The position numbers and the translations under genes are program-made. Source: Chryseobacterium gallinarum (lineage in GTDB: Bacteria > Bacteroidota > Bacteroidia > Flavobacteriales > Weeksellaceae). Taken from it: a stretch of DNA of 64,000 nucleotides. Positions 17,928 to 26,661 of this stretch are shown piece after piece. The DNA lies in NCBI RefSeq assembly GCF_001021975.1, contig NZ_CP009928.1, positions 2,360,001 through 2,424,000 on the forward strand, written 5' to 3'. Each line of letters begins with the position of its first letter. Positions within the stretch are counted from its first letter, which is position 1. Below the pieces are notes generated by a model. It was given only the letters and a program-made list of their open reading frames with translations. It was not told the DNA's origin and did not search any database.

Positions 17928-17978
17928 TGTCGTTTATACTCTTCCATTTCTAAGCTGCTTTTTTTATTTGCTTTTAAA

Positions 17979-18770
17979 TTAATTTATCTTAACTTTAGGA
18001 TAAGGGTAATTTAATGTTTTAGTGTTCGATTTACTGGTGTCAGCCATATTTTCATAGTTAAAAACTGCTTTCATAACTCGGCCATTTTTATTTCTAAAAT
18101 GCTTGCCTGTCAATATATATTTTTCATTTGAAGGATAATATTTGAAGGTATATTGATTGTACTTAGCAGTTGGATTTGTTAATTTTTCACTATAAAATTC
18201 AAATAAGCTTCCTTCAGCATCTCTATAATAATTAATCTTATCCAGGGTATCTCCTTTGTATTGATATGCTCCTCTCATTGTTACTTTTTTTTCATTTAGT
18301 TCTTCAATAGAAAATATTTTAAACTTTGTAGAATACATATCCTGATCCCAGTCTTTTATAAAAATGTCATGGTTGAAGTATAAACAACAATCATCATAAA
18401 ATCTGTTGACGGGATAAAATAGTAACCCTAATTTTTGAATTTCATTTTTATTTAAAATACTTTCTTTTAAATATTTATAAAGATCCGAATTCGTTTCAAT
18501 CAAGAGATTAAAAGGTAATATCTTAATTATATTTTCCTTTTCGAAAGAAATAGAAAAGGAGAAGCTATCATTGTTAACTTTCAATGTTTCAGGATTTTGT
18601 TTTTCCACAGTGTAGATGACAGCTCCATCTTTATTATTGAATTTTATCTCTTTATTAGTAATGGATAACTGATTTAATTCCTTCCCATCATAGAGAGAGT
18701 ATGTTCTATTCTGCGTATTAAATAAATGAGAGAATAACATAATTACGAAAAGAATTAAATTATTTTTCAT
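17979..18770 (-). CDS. Exported protein of unknown function within the T6SS island
   Basis: A 263-residue protein with a signal peptide ('MKNNLILFVIMLFSHLFN', cleavage near 'NTQN'), so periplasmic or outer-membrane associated. The mature part is rich in beta-prone Tyr, Phe and Asn, with a Cys-Cys pair 'YDDCCLYF' near residue 125 and MORN-like 'YQYKGDTLDKINYYRDAEG' and 'YILTGKHFRNKNGRV' segments near the end. No family is recognised with confidence. It lies 29 bases downstream of tai4 and upstream of the tai4 remnant, in the place expected for another protective protein. Function unproven. Confidence 0.65.
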   Translation of the reverse strand: MKNNLILFVIMLFSHLFNTQNRTYSLYDGKELNQLSITNKEIKFNNKDGAVIYTVEKQNPETLKVNNDSFSFSISFEKENIIKILPFNLLIETNSDLYKYLKESILNKNEIQKLGLLFYPVNRFYDDCCLYFNHDIFIKDWDQDMYSTKFKIFSIEELNEKKVTMRGAYQYKGDTLDKINYYRDAEGSLFEFYSEKLTNPTAKYNQYTFKYYPSNEKYILTGKHFRNKNGRVMKAVFNYENMADTSKSNTKTLNYPYPKVKIN

Positions 18771-18799
18771 TGTGATTTTTAACTATAAACAGTTCTATT

Positions 18800-19213
18800 T
18801 TAGTTTATCTTTTTCCTGTTATTTATCCCAATAACTTTCTTTATAAATGAGTCTAATTCTTTCGATTCATAAAAAATAAAACAATCGTACGTAATGGTAT
18901 TTTTTTCACCCGACTCAAAATGAAGGTTATTCTTTTTTGAATAATAGCCTTTTGTTTTTGCAATTACATAATCATTGATTTTATTTTTCAAATCTTCATT
19001 CTCGATAAATTTACCATTAACTGAATATTGTACTCCTGAAGCATCTTTATAAACATCATAAAATGTTGAGTCCATTTTTGAATAGTTATATTGAAGGCAC
19101 CTGTTAAATGCATACTTTTTTATTTCAGTTATTTTATACTGTGCTGATAAATTTATCGAAAACAATAATACTAATATCAATGACAATCTTAATATATCTA
19201 TTTTAGTTCCCAT
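18800..19213 (-). CDS. tai4: T6SS amidase immunity protein, Tai4 family
   Basis: Periplasmic protein that blocks the Tae4 peptidoglycan amidase so the producing cell and its kin survive. The 137 residues begin with a signal peptide ('ILRLSLILVLLFSINLSAQ'). The mature domain has the Tai4 layout: 'FNRCLQYNY' near residue 37, a middle helix, and a closing 'YDCFIFYESKELDSFIKKV', with two cysteines (in 'NRCL' and 'YDCF') placed to form the usual disulphide. The start at 19213 lies 16 bases inside the 3' end of tae4, so the two are coupled. The only ATG that leaves a full signal peptide was chosen. The matched neighbour makes the call firm. Confidence 0.85.
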   Translation of the reverse strand: MGTKIDILRLSLILVLLFSINLSAQYKITEIKKYAFNRCLQYNYSKMDSTFYDVYKDASGVQYSVNGKFIENEDLKNKINDYVIAKTKGYYSKKNNLHFESGEKNTITYDCFIFYESKELDSFIKKVIGINNRKKIN

Positions 19214-19887
19214 ACTTTTATTTCATCTGTTTGTATTACCTTGCCGTTTTGTTCATATTTCATATGAAAATAATAATATTCACTATTAGGATCGTCGTGC
19301 ACACTTTCGCCTGGATATATTAAATTTTTACCATCCCATAAAGTGAAATGGCCCGAGGCGTTTCCCCATCCTGATACTTTAAACATAATAATACCTTTGA
19401 TTTTATACAAACTGTCCCATTTATCTTTTGATAAGCCTATTTTAATTTGTCCTAATCCTACTTTTTTTAATTTTTCGTCAAATTCAGGAGTACCTAAATG
19501 CTCTTCAAGATATTTTCCTAGTTCTTTTACTCTATACCAATAATTGAGCTTATCTTTTCCAATATGTACACCTCCTTTTGCTCCTTTAGCTCTATACTTA
19601 GCATTATTATAAGGTAATTTAAAGCCACTATAATTTAGCCCCTTGCTCATTCTAAATGAACAAGTATTTTCCCAATCATCAGGTGCTTTATTAAATAAAT
19701 CTGTAAGTCCGTTTCCAATCTCATTATATAAGGGGATAGTTTTCACAGAAGTATTGGGATAGTTTTTAATCATATCCGCCCAACTTGGTCTCTTCACCTG
19801 TACAGGTTTTGTTGTCTGGCTACCAGACTGTGCAACAAAACTTCTTCGCTGTTCTAATATAATAGGAATCAATTTTTCTATGTTCAT
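19198..19887 (-). CDS. tae4: T6SS amidase effector Tae4
   Basis: Type VI amidase that cleaves the peptidoglycan stem in the target periplasm (D-Glu to mDAP bond in characterised members). The 229 residues show the Tae4 signatures in order: 'KRPSWADMIKNYP' (32-44), 'NTCSFRMSKGLNYSG' with catalytic Cys76, 'YWYRVKELGKYL' (116-127), and 'VSGWGNASGHFTLWDG' with catalytic His180. No signal peptide, as expected for a cargo injected by T6SS. ATG 19887 was chosen over the in-frame ATG at 19917 because the latter overlaps the previous gene by 20 bases and adds ten residues outside the conserved family. It sits 10 bases after the N-domain carrier gene and overlaps tai4, giving a carrier-toxin-antidote order. 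Confidence 0.93.
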   Translation of the reverse strand: MNIEKLIPIILEQRRSFVAQSGSQTTKPVQVKRPSWADMIKNYPNTSVKTIPLYNEIGNGLTDLFNKAPDDWENTCSFRMSKGLNYSGFKLPYNNAKYRAKGAKGGVHIGKDKLNYWYRVKELGKYLEEHLGTPEFDEKLKKVGLGQIKIGLSKDKWDSLYKIKGIIMFKVSGWGNASGHFTLWDGKNLIYPGESVHDDPNSEYYYFHMKYEQNGKVIQTDEIKVWELK

Positions 19888-19897
19888 AGTCTGTATT

Positions 19898-20374
19898 TTA
19901 AGAGTCTTCTTTATCATCCATTATCGTTAAAGTATAAGCCTTTAGCGGTTCTTTGAATATAACCTGTCCTTTTTCTACAGTTCCGGTAAGGGTAAGTTCA
20001 TCAATACCTTCTGCTATTGGCTCCCCATCTTCAGCTTTAATGGCTACTTCTACGGTTTCTCCGTCTTTGTAACCTTCAGTTTCTACAATAAGGTTCATAT
20101 CCACATAAAACTTAGAAGAATCTGTTAAAGGAGTTTTTTCATCGCCATATGTCCAATACATTTTTGTTATTTTTCCATCGGACTCATCATCTGTTAAAGC
20201 TTCTCCTTTCCCAAACCCCTGCATTATTGTCCTTTTCTGGCTGGAAAGCTCAAGGTTTTGCTTGGTCGCTTCAATAATCACCTGCTGAGCTTCCTCATGA
20301 GAGATCTTGCTGAGTGAGGTATAATGGTTGGCAACCTGTATGTTGATATTTTTTGCGTTTTTTATAATAGCCAT
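19898..20374 (-). CDS. Carrier with shared 'MAIIKNAKNI' N-terminal domain and Ig-like C-terminus
   Basis: A 158-residue protein without signal peptide. Residues 1-55 are nearly identical to the start of the L,D-transpeptidase-like effector (16713-17600). It is a helical, soluble segment with a central 'VIIEATKQNLELSSQKR'. After an acidic linker, residues 70-155 form an Ig-like beta domain ('YGDEKTPLTDSSKFYVDM', 'LTLTGTVEKGQVIFKEPL'). It carries no catalytic pattern. It ends 10 bases before tae4, so it is probably the delivery partner for Tae4: in one case the N-domain is fused to the toxin, here it is on a separate chain. Delivery role is inference from this domain sharing. Confidence 0.7.
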   Translation of the reverse strand: MAIIKNAKNINIQVANHYTSLSKISHEEAQQVIIEATKQNLELSSQKRTIMQGFGKGEALTDDESDGKITKMYWTYGDEKTPLTDSSKFYVDMNLIVETEGYKDGETVEVAIKAEDGEPIAEGIDELTLTGTVEKGQVIFKEPLKAYTLTIMDDKEDS

Positions 20375-20394
20375 GACTGTAATTTTATAAGTTG

Positions 20395-20622
20395 TTACCT
20401 TAAAGGTCTGTCAAATGGATATTTAATCTTTTTTCTTTGTTTCAATGCTTTTACCGATACAAGAAAAGCTACAACTGCAGATATAAAACCACAGATGATC
20501 GATTTCATTAGATTTCCCACTGGCATATACCGGTGTCTGTCTTCCGTGACCGGGGCGCTGATATAATCCGCAATATTGTAAGATGCCAAAGTAAAGAATA
20601 CCATAACAACAAGGTTTCTCAT
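20395..20622 (-). CDS. Small two-helix membrane protein after vgrG
   Basis: A 75-residue protein with hydrophobic segments at about 3-20 and 38-58 and a basic tail 'KALKQRKKIKYPFDRPLR'. The first segment could also be an uncleaved signal anchor. It starts six bases after the vgrG stop and is followed 20 bases later by the carrier gene, so it belongs to the island transcript. No family recognised; it could be an accessory to the secretion cassette or a small immunity protein. Confidence 0.6.
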   Translation of the reverse strand: MRNLVVMVFFTLASYNIADYISAPVTEDRHRYMPVGNLMKSIICGFISAVVAFLVSVKALKQRKKIKYPFDRPLR

Positions 20623-20628
20623 GATTTT

Positions 20629-22554
20629 TTAATGAGAATTCCCTTGTTCTCCGCTTTGAGATTTTACGGTTTTTTCACTTTGTAAAACCATATTCTCTTT
20701 GGTGCTTACTACTGTCACTTTTTCGGCATATGAATCACTTTTCTTAGCCTGGATGTTTCTTTCATTTTCAGAAATTTCCGTCCGCATATCTGAGGATTCA
20801 TGGATATTTCCGGTGGCACTTTGCATAAGGTCTTTCCCTGCGGTGTCTATCATATTAACCCCGGCATTGGAAACGATATTCACATTGGCGGTCGAGTACA
20901 TACTGTTTCCGGCGATGGAGGTGATATCGCGGCCTGCTGTCATTTTAATATTATTACCTGCCGTAAACGTCATGTCTTTCGGAGCATTGACGGTAATATT
21001 TCCTTTTCCATCCATGAAGTAGGTATTTCCACTCGGATCTTCAATATAAATACTGCCTTCAGCATCATTGAAGATTACTTTGTTCCCGCTTCGGGTCTGG
21101 ATAGACTTGATATGGTTATTAACACCACCACCTAAAGCTACCGCTCCATGGAACATTCCTCCCATGGCAAAAGGAAAATCAGGGTGATGATATTCAAAAC
21201 CTACCATGACCTGGTCACCTACTTCCGGAATAGCAACAAACCCCCTGTTCTGGGTAATGGCATCAGTACCTCCTGCATCAGGGCTCATCATCCTTATAAA
21301 ATGAGTGGTATCATGCAGCTGCCAGTCAAATTGTACCTGTATACGTCCCTGGTTTAAAGGATCGGTATTGGAAATTACTGTTGCGATCTGAGGCTCAGCC
21401 TGAGGAGTTACAAATTCAGGGGTAGGAATATATCCCGTTCCTTCTGCAATGGCTTCAAATGATCCGGTATAATATCCGCGGGTATTCACTTCATGGGAGA
21501 CTTCCGTAATCATAAGCTTGGTGAAATAAGACGTCTGGTTACTGTTGGGCTTTCTCATTTCAATGTCTGCAATACAGCCGGGATGAAGAAAAGGAACTGT
21601 TGTATTTCCTGAAACCGTAAAAACTTCTACGGCAGCACTTCCTGCAGCACTTTTCTGGGCATCATCTACATTTAAAGACATGTTGGCATTCACAGGAGAT
21701 GGGTTTAAAGCTCTGGTTTTATAAATACCGTCATTCAGCTCATATGCTTTTGAAGCAAGCTGGCCGAGATGTTTAATATTGGCGGTAGAGCTTAATAACT
21801 TTTCATTTTTACTGCTGTTGTACCCAAAAAACTCAGGTTTGGTATGAACAGCCTTGAGCTCAATACAAATATCACTTACATTACTCCCATAGGTAAGCCG
21901 GATAGGCTGTTCTCCCGGCGGAAGCTTTCCAAAATGAAGAACTTCACCATCATAATAAAATTGCTCTCCATAGGTTTCAGCCAATCTGGCAAGATAATTA
22001 TAATGAGTTTCTTTGTATTGGGCGCTATAGTTGATATAACTTGCATTTTTAGTATCTACTTTATAATCGTATTTACCTGAACCCAGGGTTTCTTTAATGA
22101 CCCTGTCTGCAATAATGGAAGTATTAACTGCCTGGCTGCCTCCGAAACTTTGGGTATGCGGTGCTGAATCCATCAGAATTGTTGGGCTTTTCCCTTTCAA
22201 TACAATATTCCCCAGACTGGCCTTTTCCTGGCTGAAGGCTACCTGTGTGATAAAGCCCACAAACGTCCTTTCAGGGCTTTCATTTTCGGCATCCTTATAT
22301 TTGAAAACAACAGTTAAGCGTTTTCCTAAAAACTGTTGTGCCTCTTCCAGATTATGATCCTGTGTGTCCCCAAGACTGTCATGGGCCAGGGTAAGTTCGA
22401 AATTATGGTGTGTCCGTATGCTTTGCTGTAAACGGAAATGTTTGAAGTGCTTGATGATTTTACCTTCAATAACAATATCCAGCTTTACCACACGCTGGAT
22501 ACCTGCAATATGATTTTCAGCAATTTTATCTGCATTGGTCGTCTTATTTTTCAT
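20629..22554 (-). CDS. vgrG: Type VI secretion tip protein VgrG
   Basis: Trimeric needle tip placed on the Hcp tube and fired into target cells. The 641 residues contain the gp27-like N-terminal part (about 20-370, with 'HNFELTLAHDSLG' and 'HYNYLARLAETYGEQFYYDG'). The gp5-like OB fold comes next (about 385-470, 'ISNTDPLNQGRIQVQF', 'IPEVGDQVMVGFEYHHPDFP'). A long beta-helix of 'GNITVNAPKDMTFTAGNN'-type repeats leads to a polar Gln/Ser/Lys tail ending 'SQSGEQGNSH'. There is no extra effector domain at the C-terminus, so toxins must be carried by separate proteins: the PAAR-like giant and the N-domain proteins downstream. It lies 221 bases after hcp and opens the effector run. Confidence 0.95.
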   Translation of the reverse strand: MKNKTTNADKIAENHIAGIQRVVKLDIVIEGKIIKHFKHFRLQQSIRTHHNFELTLAHDSLGDTQDHNLEEAQQFLGKRLTVVFKYKDAENESPERTFVGFITQVAFSQEKASLGNIVLKGKSPTILMDSAPHTQSFGGSQAVNTSIIADRVIKETLGSGKYDYKVDTKNASYINYSAQYKETHYNYLARLAETYGEQFYYDGEVLHFGKLPPGEQPIRLTYGSNVSDICIELKAVHTKPEFFGYNSSKNEKLLSSTANIKHLGQLASKAYELNDGIYKTRALNPSPVNANMSLNVDDAQKSAAGSAAVEVFTVSGNTTVPFLHPGCIADIEMRKPNSNQTSYFTKLMITEVSHEVNTRGYYTGSFEAIAEGTGYIPTPEFVTPQAEPQIATVISNTDPLNQGRIQVQFDWQLHDTTHFIRMMSPDAGGTDAITQNRGFVAIPEVGDQVMVGFEYHHPDFPFAMGGMFHGAVALGGGVNNHIKSIQTRSGNKVIFNDAEGSIYIEDPSGNTYFMDGKGNITVNAPKDMTFTAGNNIKMTAGRDITSIAGNSMYSTANVNIVSNAGVNMIDTAGKDLMQSATGNIHESSDMRTEISENERNIQAKKSDSYAEKVTVVSTKENMVLQSEKTVKSQSGEQGNSH

Positions 22555-22717
22555 CGCATTTTTTTTGTGGTTAAGTCACTAAAATTAGAAATGTTTTGGA
22601 TTATTTGTCTATATAAACTGTTAAATTTTAAAAATTGTAGTAGAAGTACGACTTTCTGTATCTGGAAATATGGTACATGTCATAGAACGAACTTTTTATT
22701 TACAGGATAATAAAGAG

Positions 22718-22752
22718 ACAAAAAGACCATCCTTAAAAATAAGGATGATCAT
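22718..22752 (-). terminator. Attenuator or terminator between hcp and vgrG
   Basis: A 7-bp stem CATCCTT / AAGGATG (22728-22747) is followed on the minus strand by a T-rich run. It would reduce read-through from hcp into vgrG, fitting the larger need for Hcp subunits. Confidence 0.55.
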
Positions 22753-22775
22753 GTTTATTTTTTTGATAGACAAGA

Positions 22776-23180
22776 TTAAGGAGTAGGCCACAGACCGTTA
22801 TACTCGGAGCCTCCGTAACGGATAATTTCTGCACTCACAATGAATGTGATCAGCATACTATTACTATCAACAGCATCGAAATCTACTTCATGCTGAATAA
22901 CATATCCGTTTTCCCAGCTTAAAGTAATCAGTGTTCCTTCTTCATGGGATTTGTTAAAGGTAACCTCTCCTGTGGTAGGTTTGTATTTCCCGTTTAATAA
23001 GCTTTCCAAAATATCAGCTTTTTCAGTAGCTTCCACGGTTATTTTAATCAATGCATTAGATGGATCCGATGCTACACGTCCGGATACATCGGTAGATCTT
23101 GATACACTGTAATGAAGGTTTAACAGTTTTTGACCTTCACCTCCGTTGAATTTTAAAATTCCTCTTGAGTTTCCTGCCAT
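22776..23180 (-). CDS. hcp: Type VI secretion tube protein TssD (Hcp), Bacteroidetes type
   Basis: Forms the stacked hexameric tube that is propelled by sheath contraction. The 134 residues match the Bacteroidetes TssD family: 'MAGNSRGILKFNGGEGQKLLNLHYSV' is its typical start (here split: 'MAGNSRGILKF' then 'LLNLHYSVSRSTDVSGR'), followed by 'DILESLLNGKYKPTTGEVTF', 'ITLSWENGYVIQHEVDF' and the closing 'EIIRYGG'. First gene of the island, with a Bacteroidetes-type promoter about 50 bases upstream and a paired palindrome (23290-23326) further upstream. It is followed by a hairpin, suggesting high expression compared with vgrG and effectors. Confidence 0.95.
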   Translation of the reverse strand: MAGNSRGILKFNGGEGQKLLNLHYSVSRSTDVSGRVASDPSNALIKITVEATEKADILESLLNGKYKPTTGEVTFNKSHEEGTLITLSWENGYVIQHEVDFDAVDSNSMLITFIVSAEIIRYGGSEYNGLWPTP

Positions 23181-23231
23181 GATTGTAAATTTTATGGTTA
23201 ATTAATATAATATGCTTTAGTAATTGTATTA

Positions 23232-23239
23232 CAAATGTA
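23232..23239 (-). promoter_or_regulatory. -7 element of the hcp promoter
   Basis: On the minus strand the bases read TACATTTG, a perfect TAnnTTTG element, about 52 bases before the hcp ATG. A good TTTG -33 box is not visible at the right distance (the region there is T-rich), which would make the promoter dependent on an activator. Confidence 0.55.
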
Positions 23240-23289
23240 TATTTCTTTACTTAACTGTAAAAATTTTTAAAGGTAACTTTCAATTTTTG

Positions 23290-23326
23290 TCGTAGTTTTA
23301 CGATTTGATGTCGTAATTCTACGACA
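23290..23326. promoter_or_regulatory. Paired CGTA-N4-TACG palindromes upstream of hcp (candidate operator)
   Basis: Two near-identical palindromes stand side by side: TCGTA-GTTT-TACGA at 23290-23303 and TGTCGTA-ATTC-TACGACA at 23309-23326. Their centres are 21 bp apart, close to two helical turns, so dimers bound to both would lie on the same DNA face. They are 50-87 bp upstream of the hcp -7 element and just past the end of the convergent-side helicase gene (stop at 23338). No T run follows, so it is not a terminator. The binding regulator is unknown. Confidence 0.6.
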
Positions 23327-23337
23327 ATCCTACAGGA

Positions 23338-26300
23338 TTAAAGGTAAATAATCTGGGTTTTAAGGACCTTTCTTCCCAAACTTTCCAGGATGTTTTTATA
23401 TCCTTCGATCTGGGCTTCGTCCCTGGTTTTCTGCTCCCCTGTTTTAAAATCAACAATGATATATCCGTCTTCACTTTTTAAAATACGGTCGGGTCTGGAA
23501 ATATGACTCTCTCCATTCATTGAGATCATAATATCCCGCTCATTGATCACTTCCCATTTTTCATCGAAAAACTCAGCGTAGGTCCGTACAATTTCCTGTA
23601 AAGTTCCCTGAATCTCATCTTTTTCTTCCAGGGTGATCTGACCTTCCAGAACATAGCCTTCCAAAACCCTGGCAATATCTTTTTCTGTATTGATTTTGGA
23701 TAAAAGCTCATGGACGAAAAGCCCGATTCTTACTTTTTCGTTCCGGACCTGGTAATTTTTAGATGGCGTGGCAATCTTTATTGAAGTACTCTTTTCGTTG
23801 ATATTTTTGAGATTGTGGATATTTTGTGTTTGAAAAGGTGAATTTTTATCTTTTGAATGTTTTTTCAGTATTTCCGGACGTACTTCATACAAGTCAAACT
23901 CATCTGCATCATTTGTATTCCTGGTTTTTAAAAAATCAAGCAGTTCAAGATTATTAGAAGTTTTGTTAGGTTTTTGGAGGTAGAAAAATAACTGTTCCAC
24001 AGGCCTTGTGGTGGCAACATACTGAAGACATAGCCTGTCGATCAGGTTTTTATAGGCGTTTTTCTTGTTGAATGCCTGTATTTCTTCATCATAAGCCTCA
24101 AGATTTTTACTGAACTGGTTAATATTCACAGATTTTAATGCCTCATTTTCATGAGTATCAAACCAGTTGGTAAACTCATTGTCCCGGTTTTTGTTCATCA
24201 TGGGAATAAAAACGATTGGGAACTCCAGTCCTTTAGACTTATGAATAGTCATAATCTGGATAGCATCAATATTTTCCGATGCCTGGATCGTATAGGACGA
24301 CGCTTCCTCATCCCAGTATTTCAGGAATTCTTTTGTGCTTGCGCCTGCATTTTGGGTAAAATTAAAAAGCATTTCCAGGAAGTTTAAAAGAAAATCGGTT
24401 TCCTTATTCTCTACAGAAAATTCATTGATATAATATTCTACAAAATTATAAAGATTGAATCTCGGGAAATTATCCTGCTTAAGCTGAAGCGAATATTTTT
24501 GTTCAATAAACTGAAGAGTTTCCTCATGCCCCTGAATATCTAAGATTTCCTTCATTTCCAGTGTAAAATCCGCCATATGAATTTTACCCAGTGCATTCAG
24601 ATAATACATCATCATGATCAGACACGGCTTGTTCTTAGGGTTAATTTCCCATCTCAGAAATTCAATAACTGCTTTTAAGGTATTGGAAAGTTCCAGGGTA
24701 AGTCCTTTATCAGAAATGGTTCTGATATTGGTTTCCTCTCCGCGGTAGGTCACTTTTAAGTTTCCCAGCTTTTGGGAATAACTGAAAATATCAAAATTTC
24801 CGCGGCAAAGAATCGTAATGTCAGAGAACTTAAAGCCATTATCCAGGCATTCCTGAATATCTTTTCTCATTCTTTCCGATGTATCATCATAGAATTCTTC
24901 GTTGGTGAGATTTTCGATGAGGTTTATTTTTACTCTCCCTTCAATCCCTGATTTCGGATTTTGTTCAGCATCAGTTCCAAAAATATTCCGGTGCTCTTCT
25001 TCCAGTCCTTCAGAATGAAAACGGTAAAGTTCGTTATTGAATTGAACAATATTCCTGGCACTTCTCCAGTTGTCTTTCAACACAAGCAGATCAGCTTCTT
25101 TGGGAGAAAATTCTTTTTTATTGATAATATCCAGCATCAGCTTGCTTTCGCCTCCCCGGAATCTGTAAATACTTTGCTTAGGATCACCCACTAAAGTAAA
25201 GGAAGTATATTCTGTAGAGACACTGTGATCCCTTAAGGGAACAAAATTCTGCCACTGCAATTCCGAAGTATCCTGGAACTCATCGAAGAAGTAATGCAGG
25301 AATTGCGCTCCTACTTTTTCGTAGATAAATGCAGAAGGCTCATTTTTAAGGTTTTCATTAATCAGGATATTAAACTTTGAAAGAAGAACCAGGTCATTCT
25401 CTATCTCAATTTTTTTGAGTTCGTCCTGAATGTCTTTGTTTACCTTCAGTGGAAGTAGGGCAGATAAAACTTTTTCTTTTTTTTGCGTTTCAATATGCCA
25501 GAGAATCAGCTGCATCCTGTTCTCCAGAAGCTGGTCCAGAATTTCCAGAATTTCAGACTCTTTATGTTTTGATTTTGAAGACGCGCCTTTTTTGTAATTA
25601 TTAACTACGGATTCTTCCTGGGTAGTAGGGAAGGGGAAAGCGGGCCTCTTTTGCTGGTAAAAATCAATAACTTTGATGAAGAAGCCTCCGATCCCGTTTT
25701 TTCCCTGGGCAAAATCTTCAATCTCAATATTTCTGGATTTGAATAGATCTACAGATTTTACAGCAAGTTCTGCAGACTGTTTCTTATGGAGAATAATCTC
25801 TTTACGGAGAGTATTTTTTATATTTTCATAATGGGTATCATTAAAACTATTGTTGTTTTTCAGATGTTCATAATGAATATCTTTTACAAATTCCTTTGCA
25901 GAATCATAAAGGTTTTTGTTGAGGTTAATCCTTTCATTGTTTTCAAGGCTATAATCTACATAGTCCATGAAAGAATTGGAAATGGTTTCGTTCTCACCAA
26001 TCTGGTCCAGCATTTTATCCACAGCCTCTATCAGAAACGGTTCAGCTTCTATTTCAAGATTAAAATTTTTGGCTAGGCCCAATTCATAGGAAAAGCTTCT
26101 TACCAATCTTGAATTAAAACGGTCAATGGTTCCGATGTTCAAGGTGGAATAATTATGGAGAATATAATCCAGCAGCTTTTTAGAACGAATGTGAAGCTCG
26201 TCAATGGTGATTCTCAAACCCTGATCTTCAAACGCTTTCTGAATATTTTTAAGATCTGCATTTTCTGCAAAATTATTAGCAGAGAAATTCCCCAGCCAGG

Positions 26301-26478
26301 ACAAAATTCTTTCCTTCATCTCATTGGCTGCTTTATTGGTAAAAGTCAGGGCGAGAATATTCCTGATCGACTGTTGCTGATTAGGATACCGGAGACAGAT
26401 CATCAGAAGTCTCTGAACCAGGGCATAAGTTTTTCCTGATCCTGCGGATGCGTTGATGACTGTATAAGAATTTTGCAT
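23338..26478 (-). CDS. addA: UvrD/AddA-type helicase-nuclease (RecB-like)
   Basis: ATP-dependent DNA helicase with nuclease domain that processes double-strand breaks for recombination. The 1046 residues show superfamily 1A motifs in order: Walker A 'NASAGSGKTYAL' (9-20), 'ALTFTNKAANEMKERI', DE box 'FDEFQDTSELQW', 'VGDPKQSIYRFRGGE', 'LKDNWRS', 'IMTIHKSKGLEFPIVFIP' and 'QYVATTRPVEQLFFY'. The C-terminus has a PD-(D/E)XK nuclease core 'SRPDRILK', then 'YIIVDFKTGE' with the catalytic Asp and Lys. Length and order fit AddA/RecB. No AddB partner is adjacent in this window. The gene symbol is used for the family; experimental naming is uncertain. Confidence 0.88.
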   Translation of the reverse strand: MQNSYTVINASAGSGKTYALVQRLLMICLRYPNQQQSIRNILALTFTNKAANEMKERILSWLGNFSANNFAENADLKNIQKAFEDQGLRITIDELHIRSKKLLDYILHNYSTLNIGTIDRFNSRLVRSFSYELGLAKNFNLEIEAEPFLIEAVDKMLDQIGENETISNSFMDYVDYSLENNERINLNKNLYDSAKEFVKDIHYEHLKNNNSFNDTHYENIKNTLRKEIILHKKQSAELAVKSVDLFKSRNIEIEDFAQGKNGIGGFFIKVIDFYQQKRPAFPFPTTQEESVVNNYKKGASSKSKHKESEILEILDQLLENRMQLILWHIETQKKEKVLSALLPLKVNKDIQDELKKIEIENDLVLLSKFNILINENLKNEPSAFIYEKVGAQFLHYFFDEFQDTSELQWQNFVPLRDHSVSTEYTSFTLVGDPKQSIYRFRGGESKLMLDIINKKEFSPKEADLLVLKDNWRSARNIVQFNNELYRFHSEGLEEEHRNIFGTDAEQNPKSGIEGRVKINLIENLTNEEFYDDTSERMRKDIQECLDNGFKFSDITILCRGNFDIFSYSQKLGNLKVTYRGEETNIRTISDKGLTLELSNTLKAVIEFLRWEINPKNKPCLIMMMYYLNALGKIHMADFTLEMKEILDIQGHEETLQFIEQKYSLQLKQDNFPRFNLYNFVEYYINEFSVENKETDFLLNFLEMLFNFTQNAGASTKEFLKYWDEEASSYTIQASENIDAIQIMTIHKSKGLEFPIVFIPMMNKNRDNEFTNWFDTHENEALKSVNINQFSKNLEAYDEEIQAFNKKNAYKNLIDRLCLQYVATTRPVEQLFFYLQKPNKTSNNLELLDFLKTRNTNDADEFDLYEVRPEILKKHSKDKNSPFQTQNIHNLKNINEKSTSIKIATPSKNYQVRNEKVRIGLFVHELLSKINTEKDIARVLEGYVLEGQITLEEKDEIQGTLQEIVRTYAEFFDEKWEVINERDIMISMNGESHISRPDRILKSEDGYIIVDFKTGEQKTRDEAQIEGYKNILESLGRKVLKTQIIYL

Positions 26479-26635
26479 TGTTAAAACTGGAATTGAGACT
26501 GCAAGTTAGCTAAAATTTAAAAGAAAATTTAACAATTATATCCGGCTATTTAACAGTTTTCAATGCAAAAATCAAAAAGAAATACTAAAAGGCGTTAACT
26601 GTGGTTAAACTTCTGGTGAACATTAAAAATAATTT

Positions 26636-26643
26636 TAGCTTTG
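26636..26643 (+). promoter_or_regulatory. -7 element upstream of the paralogous trio
   Basis: TAGCTTTG fits TAnnTTTG and lies 18 bases before the GTG start at 26662. No convincing -33 TTTG is seen. Confidence 0.4.
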
Positions 26644-26661
26644 TTTTATAAAAAATAACCT

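Noticed and set aside
9080..23180. Complete T6SS apparatus or an extracellular contractile injection (phage-tail-like) cluster
   Set aside because: Only tube, tip and cargo genes are present; no sheath, baseplate, ATPase or membrane-complex genes were recognised in the window.
23290..23326. Palindromes upstream of hcp as terminator of the helicase gene
   Set aside because: They lie after the helicase stop, but no T run follows on the minus strand and there are two separate palindromes with 21-bp centre spacing, which fits a protein-binding site better. Some terminator role cannot be fully excluded.
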